Shown: one piece after another, positions 46,171 through 58,366 of the stretch
How positions within the stretch are numbered: position 1 is the stretch's first letter
Layout: every line of letters starts with the position of its first letter
From: Mallotus nudiflorus
Taxonomy: Eukaryota; Streptophyta; Magnoliopsida; Malpighiales; Euphorbiaceae
Direction of reading: 5' to 3'
Length of the DNA stretch: 64,000 nt
Assembly: GCA_947683625.1 (NCBI GenBank)
Contig: CANTUR010000069.1
Location: 1,116,001-1,180,000 of the forward strand
Made by a program: the position numbers and the translations under genes
Notes under the pieces: generated by a model
Told to the model about the DNA's origin: nothing
The model's input: only the letters and a program-made list of their open reading frames with translations
The model's database searches: none

Positions 46171-47099
46171 GGGAAAAGGTGTAAAAACACCACTAGTATT
46201 GTACTCTAATCTTCCATCCACTATTAGCATTTTTTTAAAGTTGTAAATACATTCTTCTATTTTTAAAATCCATATATTTAAACCCCTTATACGGATGATG
46301 TTAATTCTCACCGTTGGTGGGATGCTACTGTTTCTGACATGCATAAATAAATTATTACATAAAAGTACATTTTTAGTCATGATATTTGAAATAATGAATA
46401 CATTTACCCTAAATATTATGTAATATTTAAGAAAATATTATATAAATTCATTGCATACTATTTCCAAAAAATTATAAATATTTTAAAGAAACTAAACTCA
46501 TGTCATCCTATAAAAAATTTTGCTTTTTTAATCTCTCCCAAAATAAAAATATTTATTTATTTATCCATCTCATCCTAATTTGTTACATTGAAAAAGAGTA
46601 TTTATTAGTTTTTATTTTGAGAGTAAATAAAAAAAAGACAAATTTATATCGAATGAAATGAGTTTTTTTTTAAATATTTCTAAATTTTTTTAAATGTGAC
46701 AAAATTTTAAAATAAAATTCATAAAACAATTAGATATAAGTTAATTTAATATTGTATTAGCATTGTTTCATGAGTTTAAAAAACAAATGGTTATTGAATT
46801 TTTTTATTAAAATAAAACTTTAAAGTTTTGAAAAATTTGTGTTAAAATATTCTTAAATTATCTTTAGGGTAAATTTGATCCTTTTTATAAATGTTAGGGG
46901 TAAAAATGTACATTTATCTAATAATTTTCTTTGTACATGTGAGTAATAGTGGACTCCACTAATTGTGAAAATTAACACCTTTTAAGAGGCTTAAATATAT
47001 GGATTTCAAAATGATAAGGGTGTATTTGCACCCCAAAAAATGTTAATGGTGGATATGAAATTAGAGCACAATGTTAGGGGTATTTTTGTATCTTTTTCC
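46171..47099. mobile_element. MULE-like TIR element, non-autonomous
   Basis: The left end, GGGAAAAGGTGTAAAAACACC (46171), and the reverse complement of the right end (GGAAAAAGATACAAAAATACC, ending 47099) form TIRs of about 170 bases. Internal matches include ATTGT(A/G)CTCTAAT, AAATCCATATATTTAA and a GGTG/GTGG block. The 929-bp element has no coding capacity. Flanking 9-mers ATTCTACAA and ATTCAATAA agree at 7 of 9 positions, consistent with a decayed 9-bp Mutator-type duplication. Confidence 0.75.
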
Positions 47100-47522
47100 A
47101 TTCAATAATAAATCAAAATCAAAATGAATATGAGACTGATCTAAATTTAAATTTAAGCTGTTATAAATTTAAATTTGAGCATGACTCGTGGATAAGCAAA
47201 TTAATATGATACAACACTTATTAATTCAATACACTTAACATTTTTCAAATTTAAATTAATTTATCTATATTTATTAGTTCGAGTAGTTCGACGTTTAATT
47301 TTTTTGATGTATGTAATTCGAAGAATATATATGAAGAAATGGATACTAAAACAATTTACGTACCTTCTAATGTTAATCAGACTCGAATTCTAAAATCATC
47401 AAAAGTCATGTGATTACTGAATTTAGAAGAGGTAAAATAATAATAATAATAAATTTACATAGACCATTTAATTAACATATTTAATTTATTGCTTGTATAT
47501 AATAATTGTAATATAGTTAATA
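47100..47522. other. Short AT-rich spacer
   Basis: I see no gene or repeat here. It separates two TIR elements. Confidence 0.6.
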
Positions 47523-48592
47523 GGCCAAGGTTTTTAATTAACCCTCAACTTTGGGTAAAGTCGATATTGGATTTTAATATTTTTATGGTTCCCAAGTGAA
47601 ACTTTATATGTCAAAATTAGTCCATATAAGACCCTATTATAATATAGAATTACATTTCCATCAAGAATAGTGAGTTGGCATGATGGGGCCCACTATTTTC
47701 ACTGACTCAATAACACGTGGTGTTGACTCATCCTCCTTCTATCTTCTTCTGTCTAATGAAATCTTTTGTCTAATGAAAACTTGTATCTCTTGCCATCTAA
47801 AACCAAGTGACATTGAAAAACTAATTCTTCAACACAACACTCCCCTTGACAAATATTAATATAAACCCATATCATGCCCACTATTTATTAGAAGAAAAAA
47901 TCTTATTTTTGAAAGGAAGCAAAAGTTTACCGCTTAATATTAGAAGCAAAAAGTGAACCATAAAGTAACAAAGAAATAGAGTAGCATGGGAGAGAAATAT
48001 GTTCAATTGATTAAAAATTGCATTGAGACATAGAAAAAAAATCACCTCTAGTAAAATGAAGGATGAGAGCATAAATGATTACTGTAATTCTAGATATGAA
48101 ATTTCTACTTGAATTGAGAATGTAAGAATCTTCAAAGTGAGGGGAATGAAAATTATCTTATGATGATGATTTTTGGAAAACTTTTGGAGCCTTCATATCC
48201 TCCTTTTCGTTTTTTTTCTTTTTTTTTCTCTTTTCTTCTTCTAGCTAATTGAAATTCAAAAAAATTAAGAATTAACAATGATGATGACTTAATCATGATC
48301 CATCATAGACGTCTAAGTGATTATCACATATGAACTTAAGAACAATTTCAAATGAAGATTTGAAAAGCAAATTTAGGGTAGAGCATTTATAATTGCTATT
48401 AATGGTGGATTTAATGCAAAAGAGAGGAGGAGAATGAGAGTTAGCATAACATGTTGCTGAGTTAGGAAAAATAGTAGGCCCCATCATGTCAGATCACCAT
48501 GACTTAATGGAAGTTTAACTCTCTACTAGAATATGGTCTTATATAGGCTAATTTTGACCTATAAAGTTTCAAGTAAGAACCAACATGATATT
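47523..48592. mobile_element. TIR element, left part (interrupted by copia)
   Basis: GGCCAAGG (47523) opens a long terminal inverted repeat. TIR sequence such as CTCAACTTTGGGTAAAGTCGAT, TTAGTCCATATAAGACC, CATGATGGGGCCCACTATT and GACTCAATAACACG reappears inverted at about 48430-48592 as GTAGGCCCCATCATGTCAG, TATGGTCTTATATAGGCTAA and AAGTTTCAAGTAAGAACC. The inverted arm stops at 48592 and resumes after the copia element at 59275. The TIR is about 230 bases. No transposase is visible. A MULE-type origin is likely from the long TIRs. Confidence 0.8.
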
Positions 48593-50789
48593 TGTTAGTA
48601 TATGTGGTATGCCCTAGAGGCTAATAACATATTTTAACAATGTAAATTATCTCAAATGATAATAAAATAATATTCTATGATCTCAAATGTTTATTTAATT
48701 AAATATTTATACATTAGCATCATGTTAAATGAATTTATTATCACAAGTTGATAATATGAGCTACAAATTTATTGAGTACATATGTTATAAAATATTCATA
48801 GTCAGTAAATTAATATTTAGGTAGTATTAATTAGACTATCATTTCTGTTTATTTTTCTTGATTAGTATGTGATACTAATAATAAGAGGTAGTGAGTTTTA
48901 TACTACTTAATATGAGATATTAGAATAGACATGTGGAAACTTATATGATGGGTGGATCAAATAATGACATTAGACTTGTGATTGCGTGGATATTCACTTA
49001 TAGTCAATGATCATAATCTAGGTTATAATGGTGCATATAGTCCTTTGACCTAAGGTTGCATAGTCATCTACATTTAAATGGTTAGGGTTTATTACTGCTT
49101 ATATGCTTATGTTAATCACACATCGTTATATGGCACGTGATGGCTTTAGTCAATTAAATGTAAGGATGAGCATTCAACCAAAATGAGATTCATTACTTGG
49201 AGTGAACTGGGATAAGATCATATGCTATTTAAGTTTATTTTTTTATGAATAAGTTCTTGGCCAGGATAAACATAACATAGCTTGAAAGAGTTTCAGTGCT
49301 AGAAAAGTGTTACTAATATTTGTTACATTTTATCAAGAATTAAAATTTAAGATGAGGTCATATGATACAACTATTAGAGTTTGACTAAACCATGACTCTA
49401 AGTTATATTGGCATATTCTAATGAAAGGATTTTGGTGCATGGTAATTATGACTAAAGGGTTTGTAAGAATCAATATATGTATTCATTTCTAATTTGGTAG
49501 TTGTGATATCAATGCTAAGGGTCACTCATAACTTATGAGAACTAAATTTGAATAATTGGGATTTTCACATTTAGATTTTAAAGGAGTTTCAAATAATATT
49601 AAGTGTTAATATTATTTTGTCATTGCCAATTAGACATGAACCTAGTAAGTCACACCTAAAAGAGTTTTACTAAATCACCATTAATATTAATCTAATTATT
49701 GATTAAAGTGTTTAATCAATTAATTAAGATTAATGGAATTGGGTTTATGCTTTAAGCAATGGTTATAGCATATCATGAAATCTAATTCAAGCAAGGGTTA
49801 AATTGTTAAATTACACTTAATTAATATGAGATATTAATTAAGGTATTCAATTAATAATTTATGTTATTTCTATTTAGACTTGGATTAATAGCCTAAGTAG
49901 TTTAGGCCTAGGCCTAAAAGTGTTTTGGACTAAAGATTAATATAAAATGTTGAGAAAGCCCATGGACTTAATATAGGCCTATATGTTTGATGGATTAGGC
50001 TTGGGCCAAAAGTTTAACCAATTACCAAGCTCGAGTCTATCAAATGATGTATTCAAATTTGGCATATTAGGCACATTATCTTTTACGTGTAAATTGTTGA
50101 CTTTGGCAAAGTTAAAGATTAGATCACATAGATACATGTGAGGATGAATGTAAACAAATACATGAGATGTATTCTTTAAATAATTCTTAATGTATTAATG
50201 ATATATACAAGTTGTATATTAATTATGTTAAGTGGCATGCTTGTGATCTAATGGTTAATATGATAATGTGTTTGCTTTCTTTACATATAACTAAAGTAAT
50301 GTTTCTTCAAGAATTTTTTAGAGACATATACCTAAATAGATAAATAACTTCTACAAAAAAATATATTACTATTCTTATAAAGATTAAAATTAATGTAAGA
50401 TTTGTAAGGGTCATTTGAGAGGACTCTTACAACTAATCAAATTAAAGCAAGAAGGTGATTTAATTGAGCTTTGGTGTTTCAAGCTAGAGGCCTTACATTT
50501 GGGAGGCTAGAGCATTTGATTCAAAAGTTTAACTAAGAGCAATTAAAGCTTGTACATCTTCACTATTGTGGTCTTCATCAAACTAGGAGTTGGTAAGTTA
50601 TCTTAAACTTAAAATTTATAAGTTGATGCTTATATATGTTGTTTTGTAATTTTTTTATATGTAACATGTAAAATGAATCATTGGGAATGGAATTCTTCAT
50701 GCTATGAAGGGTTATGCTAGTAAATTTTATGGAATTTTGCCTTACTTAGGCTTGTGCTCACTACACATGTTTTAAATGACTATGCATCA
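48593..50789 (+). repeat. 5' LTR of the copia element
   Basis: The 2.2-kb LTR opens TGTTAGTATATGTGG and ends near ATGCATCA, two bases before the primer site. It matches 56205-59274 apart from the insertion in the latter, and 1429-3556 more distantly. Confidence 0.88.
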
Positions 50790-50791
50790 AG

Positions 50792-50804
50792 TGGTATCAG
50801 AGCC
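50792..50804 (+). other. Primer-binding site, tRNA-Met
   Basis: TGGTATCAGAGCC is a perfect initiator-tRNA-Met site directly downstream of the 5' LTR. Confidence 0.93.
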
Positions 50805-51467
50805 CCTTTTTGCATTTTACATATGCTAAATTATTGATAAATGCTAGTTGTGATTATGTTTATAGTTAGTTGCAGTGTTGAGGCTAAAAATGTGTAAAAA
50901 TGGCCTCACATGAGTTTCTAGGCTACTCATGATCGTGAGGAGTTGCCTTAGGGTTGTAAGTGGCTCAAAATTGGCAACAGGATAGACTTAGCTCATTTTA
51001 TAAGTTGGCTAAGCCCTTTGTGAGTGATCCTTATGATCATGAGTAGCTTGTGAGGAGCACTTTAAGTTAATGAACATTTATTTTATGCTTTTATGCTTTG
51101 TAAATTAATCCTAACATGCAAGAGTTGCATTTTTACTTGATTTTGCATGTCATACATGCTTGGAATGATCATAGACTTAGATTACATCCTAAAGTTAGTA
51201 ATAATAAGTAGTTTTTTTTATTTGGTATGTAATTAAATATTAATTACATAGAAATAAGATATAATATTTTCCTTGGTATGCTAAGGATTGAATGTAAATC
51301 ACAAGTATGACATAGAGCTTGGAGAGTTCAAGTTGAAGATCCATAGAGATGGTGATAAGCAGTTTCATGCCTCGAAGATTTTTCTTGGGCCAAGCCATTA
51401 TGTAACTTATTTTAAGGGTTATAATAAGTTTAGGAAAAGCCCATTATCACTCTTTACTTATGCATCC

Positions 51468-51519
<52 letters not shown>

Positions 51520-52505
51520 TGGCTAATGTATAAAGTGAGACCTTAATTAAAGACCTAAAAATCTTCCAAACTAAATTTAGGTCTAGACTTTCCATTGGAG
51601 CAATAACTTGTATGGTTTTCAGGATTATGTGCATTAGCTATGGATACGTAAGGGCGTATATAAAGCCCAAAAGATTCATGTAGTGTTATTGTTAAGCATG
51701 AGATGTTGTGGGTGTATGGATGCATTATGTGCCAAGAATGGAAAATAGGAGTACTTAAGGTTTATAGTGTCCAATCCGTACATTTCACCAATCCAATGAT
51801 GTGGACCTAACTAATGCCAAAGCCTAAGAATGATAATGTGTACTTGAGACCTATAACATTAAGAGCCAGATTAATGGAACCTCACATGAGATGCGATGGA
51901 CAAGAGTTGTCCATTAATAAGAACTAATATTCCAAGAATGGAAAAAGAGTACCTGAGGGATATTATTGTCCCATTAAGAACTCCATCACCCATTAGAAAT
52001 CCTTATAATAAGGGATTTTTTTTTCCTACTTTGTAAGTGTAGGATTCACCAAATTTGTGGGAGGTCATTATGATTAAAAACCAAATCTAATAGTAATAAT
52101 AATAATGTCATATAACCAATTAATCTTATTACCTTTGTAGAAACTTGATAATATGAAACCATCAAGCCCACTTTCAATCATACTCAACCGATATAGGCTC
52201 ATAGACCCTAATTTCATAGATTGGCTAAGGAACCTAAAAGTTATTTTAGCTTCCAAAAAAAATACTATATGTATTAGAACAATGCCCATTTAGTTCCCTT
52301 CTAAGAGGAGTGTGATACTCTACAAAAATGGAAGGATGATGGTTTGCAAACACATTGCATTTATGGGCTTCCATGAGTACCAAAATCCAAAAATAACAAG
52401 AGAAGTACACTTGTGTAAAGGAAATCATACTTCATATACAAAAGTTATTTGGTGAACATAGTGGGACCATTAGATATTAGATATCAAAGCGGCATTTTTT
52501 TTCTA
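50805..52505 (+). other. Copia leader region, no clear coding sequence
   Basis: This lies between the primer site and recognisable gag. It has an open frame at 51288-51518 (starting MNVNHKYDIELGEFKLKIHR) that I do not recognise and that runs into a (TA)n microsatellite at 51472-51514. Palindromic ATGATCATGAG and ACTCATGATCGTGAG words lie at 50926-51041. Confidence 0.45.
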
Positions 52506-52965
52506 AGATGAAGGAAGGCGAGGAGGTAAGAGATAATTAAAGCTATGGAGGAGCTAGAGAGTCTAAACTTTACTATGGACTTCCACCTCCAAGTGGATTT
52601 GATCCTTTAATCCTTTTATGAATCTTTTGGTCAAACCATTGCTAATTTCCATATGAACAAAATAAAGTGTACTCTTGGGGAGCTTTTGAACATACTTATG
52701 GTGGCCTAAAAGGCCATCCAAGGGACCAAAGGGGAAGGAGGTTGCACTTATTTCTTCTTCTAGTGGGAATAAAAAGAAAGGCAGTAAATGAAAGAAAGGC
52801 AAGACAAGTGTTGTCAAGCCTATAGGTGACATAGCTAAAAATAAGGGTAGGGCAATTATGAGGGAAGAATAAGGTAAAGGAAAATGTTTCCATTGCTAAG
52901 GTAAAGGCCATTGGAAGAGGAATTGTCCTAAGTTCCTTAAGTCTCTTGAGAAAAAAGGAAAGGGA
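52506..52965 (+). pseudogene. gag: Copia gag remnant with zinc knuckle
   Basis: Readable through stops and frame changes, the plus strand gives a C-terminal capsid stretch (SFGQTIANFHMNK then LGELLNILM, about 52625-52700). A Lys-rich linker follows, and then KCFHC, stop, GKGHWKRNCPKF (about 52880-52935). The last is a CCHC zinc knuckle (C-X2-C-X4-H-X4-C) with its third spacer residue now a stop. This nucleocapsid motif precedes the protease, as in all copia elements. The N-terminal half of gag is not recognisable. Confidence 0.75.
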
Positions 52966-53029
52966 AAACAAGGAGAAAGTGAGACTTTCTCTAATTTATT
53001 TGCTTCTAAATGTTCTAAGAGCTCATCAA

Positions 53030-54055
53030 ATGCATGGGTGTTCAATACCAGTGCTAATTCTCACATTTGTTCATCTTTGTAGGATCTAGTAAATGAAAGA
53101 AGGTTAAGGTTTAAAGAAGTGACCTTAAAGCTTGGAAATGGAGCAAGTGTTGCAACCAAGGCTATAGGATCCACTTTTATTGATTTATATAATCATCTTT
53201 TGTTATTGTATGCACCTAATGCCTATAAAAACATTATCTTTATTTCTAGTCTAACTAGAAAGGGTTATGAATTCAATTTTAAAAGAGACATTTGTATTAT
53301 TTACTTTGGAAGTGAAATGGTAGGCATGTATTATTTAATACATAGTTTATATTATATTGATACTATATCTAGTAACAATGAGCCTCATATTAATGTGAGT
53401 AATGAAAATACAACGCTAATTGAAAATACCTCTAACCCAAAATATCTATGGCACTTGAGATTATGTCACATTATGGAGGATAAGATCAATAAGTTGGAAA
53501 TGATGAGAATTGTGAGCAATCTTAAATCCATTTCCAATACAACTTGTGAGGATTATCTTCAAGGTAAGATGACTATATCACCATTTGTTGGACAAATGGC
53601 AAGATCTAAAGATATGTTCGAGATCATATATAGTGATGTATGTGGACCATTTACTAAAATTGCTAGAGATGGTTTCTACTACTTGATAACCTTTATAGAT
53701 GATCTATCGAGGTATGCACTCTTATTTCTTATGAAACACAAAAGTGAATCCTTTAAAAAGTTTAAGGAATTCAAAGCCCAAGTAGAGAACCAAACTAGGA
53801 AAAATATTAAAACTCTAAGATAAGATTAAGGAAGCGAATACTTAAGTACTAAATTCATTGAGTTCCTTAAGGAATATCACATTGTGTCACAACTCACACC
53901 ACCTGGAATACCTCAATTAAATGGTATGTCTGAGAGATGAAATCGTACTTTATTGGATATGGTACATTCTATGATGAGCTACATTGATCTTTTTATTTCA
54001 CTTTAGGGTTTTATTAATCATTAGGCTTGTTGCAACTTAAACTATTTTTTCCTCC
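53030..54055 (+). pseudogene. Copia protease and integrase, broken
   Basis: The protease active site reads WVFNTSANSHIC (from 53035). The catalytic Asp is Asn (AAT at 53044-53046) and the following Gly position is also lost, so it is dead. The frame 53119-53823 holds the GAG-pre-integrase block (YLWHLRLCHIMEDKI ... CEDYLQGKMT) with one His-Cys ligand altered to Asp-Tyr. The first integrase Asp (SDVCGPF, codon at 53635) and FIDDLSRYALLFLMKHKSE follow. Through stops, GSEYLSTKFIEFLKEYHIVS, PGIPQLNGMSER, stop and NRTLLDMVHSMMS give the second Asp region and the Glu. Homology ends near 54055, where foreign DNA begins. Confidence 0.87.
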
Positions 54056-55441
54056 TATCTTTAAATTTTTTATTCTGGATTGAACTAGTCATTGATATTT
54101 TTTCCCCTCCCATTCTTATAATTTGAAAATTTTTTTCCTTTGATGAGCTTATCCACTTCCCAATATTGTCATTGATATTATCTATTTCTCTAAGTTGAAA
54201 GATATTTTGAACCTATTGGTGATGGTAATAAATTTTGTTTTCACTAGGTTGTGTAGTAGTCCGGCTTAGCTTCTAAAAAAGCCAATAAGATGGTAGACCG
54301 TAAGACCACAACTAAGTCAGCAAGGTGAAAGGATTAAGAGGCTTTTGGCACTTATGGTAGCTAATGGGATGAATATGTAGTCGTTCAATTTAATGTAAGT
54401 ACTAAATTTTTTCTCTAATAAATTATAATAGTTTGTTAATTGGTATAGTTATTTATTTACTAATTTCTTATAATAAATTATTAAATAATATGTTTTAGCT
54501 GGAGTTGCCTTTGACATTATATTATTTATACTAATCATTTGGTTCTTTTTATTAATATTTAATTGTATGATCAGTTGAAAGTATTTCTTTTATATATAGA
54601 GATCAAGAATGATAGATTAGAGGTTGTCTAAAAAATTAATGATAAGTTATATATAGGATCTAGTTATTTCTTTTAATTTGATAGAATTTTAGGATCTAGT
54701 TATGGGCATTTTAACTTTTTCAAATTAGAGATTTTAGACTTGTAGTATTTATATCTTGACAAATGCTGAATTATTGAATATATTATGTCTATCTTATAAT
54801 GTATTTAATTTTATTATAAATGTAGGTTGTTTATAATAATAAGCCATAAAATATAATCATTTCATGACAAAAAATATTTTTATCATTAAAAATTACTATT
54901 TTCATAATGAATTTTGTCACCATTTAAATTACAGTCACACATTGTCATATTAAACAAATTTATTTTATGACAAATTTTTTATTGTCATTGATATTATTTT
55001 ATTAATGATGATAAACAAACTTAGGTGACAAAAGATTAACTTAAACATGACAAAGGTTAACGTTAATAAAATGGAATGATTTTGGTAGTATGAGATGTTT
55101 CGTCACTAAAATAATGAGTTTTGGTGATGAAAATGTGATTTTGTCATGGAATATATTAACTTTTAATGATAACAGACGATATAAGATGACAAAATTGTCA
55201 TACAAATTACAATGATTTTAACGTCATAAAAAGTAATTATTTATAGTGACAATGACACTTATTGTCACCATAAATAGAATATTTAGTGATGATACCAAAG
55301 TGTGTCATATATACCTTTTGCAATTTACATACGGTGACGGTCCATGTGATGATAAAATGGCATCACCAAATTCTTTAGTGATAAAAATTGAATGTTATAT
55401 GATGATTTTTAGCATTAGTTTTTGTAAAATTTCTTGTAATG
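54056..55441. mobile_element. CACTA-like (En/Spm) terminal region inside copia pol
   Basis: Copia homology stops near 54055 and resumes at 55442. The right part (54850-55441) is packed with short direct and inverted copies of GTGACAAA, TTTTGTCAC and TAGTGATGA-like words. It ends TTTTGTAAAATTTCTTGTAATG, whose reverse complement, CATTACAAGAAATTTTAC, resembles the CACTACAAGAAA terminus of plant CACTA elements, with subterminal repeats to match. I cannot find the opposite end near 54055. Part of integrase and most of RT are missing, so a deletion accompanied or followed the insertion. Confidence 0.6.
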
Positions 55442-56150
55442 TTACCATTTAGGCATTGTATCCATTTATTCAAGGCTATGTCACCTAAAACACCCGAGGA
55501 GAAGGAGAAAATGGCCAAAGTTCTTTATGCTTCAGCCATTGGAAGCTTGATGTACATTATGTTGTGTACTAGGCTTGATATTGCCTATGTTATTAGTATG
55601 ACTAGTAGGTTTTAATCTAATCCAAGTTTGGAACACATGATAACTGTTAAGACAATCTTTAATTACCTAAGAAGGACTAAAGATTTAGTCTTAACTTATA
55701 GAGAAGGTGATCTACAGATAGATGGTTTCATAAATTCTTATTTTCAATTAGATGCGGATGATAGAAAGTCTATCTCTGGGTTTGTTTTCATTGTAATGAA
55801 GGAGCAGTGAGCTAGAAGAGTTCTAAGGAAAGTGTTACTACTGATTCCACTATAGAGGCCGAGTATATAGCTACATCAAATGCTATTAAAGAAGCTATTT
55901 GGATTGTCATTACTAAACTAGGAGTTGTTCCTTCCATTGAGTCCTTAATTCCTCTTTATTGTGACAATAATGGAGCCATTTCTTTGGCAAAGGAACCGAG
56001 GTCTCACCAGAAATCCAAACACATAGAAAGATGCTTTTATATTATTAGAGAACTTCTTAGGAAGGGTTATATGTTCATGCAAAAGGTAGCTTTAGACAAT
56101 AATGTGGCTAATCCTAAAGCACTAATGCAACTACAATTAGGTTGACATCT
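55442..56150 (+). pseudogene. Copia RT end and RNase H, broken
   Basis: The reading starts with HLFKAMSPKTPEEKEKMAK and continues YASAIGSLMYIMLCTRLDIA, SMTSRF, stop, SNPSLEHM and TIFNYLRRTKDLVLTYREGD (the frame 55628-55810 is open). After a frame change it gives ADSTIEAEYIATSNAIKEAI, LYCDNNGAISLAKEPRSHQK, SKHIER and DNNVANPKALMQLQLG. The Glu of TIEAEY and the Asp of YCDN are RNase H catalytic residues and are kept. The stops and the missing upstream RT core make it non-functional. Confidence 0.87.
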
Positions 56151-56192
56151 TGAGAAGATGGGTGTATGATACTATAGTGATTAGCTTTATTG

Positions 56193-56203
56193 CAAGTGGG
56201 AAA
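56193..56203 (+). other. Copia polypurine tract
   Basis: CAAGTGGGAAA precedes the start of the 3' LTR, matching the usual copia AAGTGGGAGAT arrangement with one change. Confidence 0.75.
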
Positions 56204-57530
56204 TCATTAATATAGGTGGTATGCCCTAGAGGCCAATCACATATTTTGACAATGTTAATTATTCCAAATGGCAATAAAGTAATATTCTAATATCTAAAGT
56301 GTTTATTTAATTAAATATTTATCCATTAGCATCATGTTAAATAAATTTATTATTAAGAGTTGATAATATGAGAAATAAATTTATTTAGTTCAAATGCTAT
56401 AAAATGTTCATAGTTGGTAAATTAATATTTGGGTAATATTAATTAGACTATCACCTCTGCCTATTTTCCTTGATTAGTATGTGATACTAATAGTAGGAGA
56501 TAATGAGTCTCATGCTACTTCATATAAGATATTAGAATAGACATGTGGATACTCAGGTGATAGGTGGATTGAATAGTGACATTTGATTTATGATTGTAAG
56601 GATATTCACTTATAGTCAATGATCACAATCTAGGTTAGAATGGTGCATATAGTCCTTTGACTAGAGGTGGCACGATCATCCACATTTAAGTGGTTAGGGC
56701 TTGTTATTGCTTATATGCTTATGTTAATCACAAATGGGTATAAGGTATGTGATGGCTATAGTAAGTTAATTGTAAGAATGAGTGTTCGACCAAGATGAGA
56801 TTCATTACACAGAGTGAACTAGGATAAGATCCTATGCTATCTATGTTTGTTCTTAATGAATAAGTTCCTAGCTAGGAAAAAAATGACATAACTTGAAAGA
56901 GTTTTAGTGCTAGAAAAATGTTTCTAGTATTTGTTATGTTTTATTAAGAATTAGAACTTAAGGCCATATGATATATCTATTAGAGTTTGACTAAACCACA
57001 ACTTTAGGCTATATCGAGATCTTTTAATAAAGTAATTTTAGTGCACCGTAATTATGACTAAAAGGTTCATGTTAATCAATATTTAGAATTCATTTATAAT
57101 TGGGTAGTTATGATATCAATGTTATGGGTTACTCATAACTTATGAGAACTAAATGTAAATAATTTAGATTTTCATATTTAGATTTGAAAGGAGTTTTAAA
57201 TAATATTAAGTATTGATATTAATTTGTCATTGCTAATTAGACATGAACCTAGCAAGTCACAATTAAAAGAGTTTTACCAAATCACCATCAATATTATTGA
57301 TTAAAGCATTTAATCAATTGATTAAAGTGTGATTCTAGCATACTATGAAATCTAATTCAAGTAAAGGTTTAATTATTAATTTGTACTTAATTAATATGAG
57401 ATATTAATTAAGGTATTAAATTAATAATATATGTTGTTTTTATTTAGACTTGGATTAATGGCCCAAGTAGTTTGGAAGTAAGCCCAAAAGAGTTTTGGAC
57501 TAAAGATTAATCTAAAATGTTGAGAAAGCC

Positions 57531-57600
57531 TATGAACCTAATATAGGCCTGCCCATGAACCTAATATAGGCCCACCCATGAACCTAATATAGGCCCATAT
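57531..57600 (+). repeat. 23-bp unit in three tandem copies
   Basis: CATGAACCTAATATAGGCC-type units start about 57533, 57556 and 57579. The 5' LTR has a single copy at the same site (about 49966-49990), so the triplication arose after insertion. Confidence 0.9.
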
Positions 57601-58366
57601 GTTTAATGGATTGGGCTTGGGCCAAAATTTGACCTAAATACCAAGCTTAAGTCTATTAAATGATGTAGTCAAATTTGGCATATTAGGCACATTATCTTTT
57701 ATTTGTAAATTGTTAACTTTGGCAAAGTTAAAGATTAGATTACATAGATACATATGAGGATGAATGTAGAAAAATATATGAGATGTATTCTTTACATAAT
57801 TCTTAGTGTATTAATGATATATACAAGTTATATATTGATTATGCCAAGTGGCATGCTTGTGATCTAATGGTAATGTGATAAGGTGCTTGCTTTCTGTACA
57901 TATAAGTAAAGTAACATTTCTTCAAGAATTTTTTAGAGACATATACCCAAATAGAAAAACAACTTCTACACAAAAGTAAAAACAAAAACAAAAACAAAAA
58001 CAAAAAAACACAACCCTAAGTGTTTTTGTAAGATTAAAATTAAGGCAAGATTTGCAAAGGTCATTTGAAAGGACACTCACAACTAATCAAATTAAAGTAA
58101 GAAGGTGATTTGGTTGAGGTTTGGAGTTTCAAGCTAAAGGCCTTACATTTAGAAGGCTAGAGCAATTAATTAAAAAGTTGTACTAAAAGCACTCAAAGCT
58201 TGTACATCTTTACTATTGTGGTCTTTATCAAACTAAGAGTTGGTAAGCTTTCTTAAACTTAGATATTCCTAGGTTAATACTTATATGTGTTGTTTTATAA
58301 TTTAGTTATGTGTAAAAAGCAAAAGGGATCCTTAGGGATGGAATTCTTCATGTCATGAAGGGTTAT

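Noticed and set aside
52563..52971. Minus-strand frames opposite copia gag as genes
   Set aside because: The plus strand carries the gag and zinc-knuckle motifs, so the minus-strand frames are shadows.
54240..54400. Transposase fragment with Lys-rich wording inside the CACTA-like insert
   Set aside because: The translation does not match any transposase motif that I can name, so I did not call a gene.
57531..57600. CRISPR-like or regulatory array
   Set aside because: It is three adjacent 23-bp copies within an LTR, best explained by slippage.
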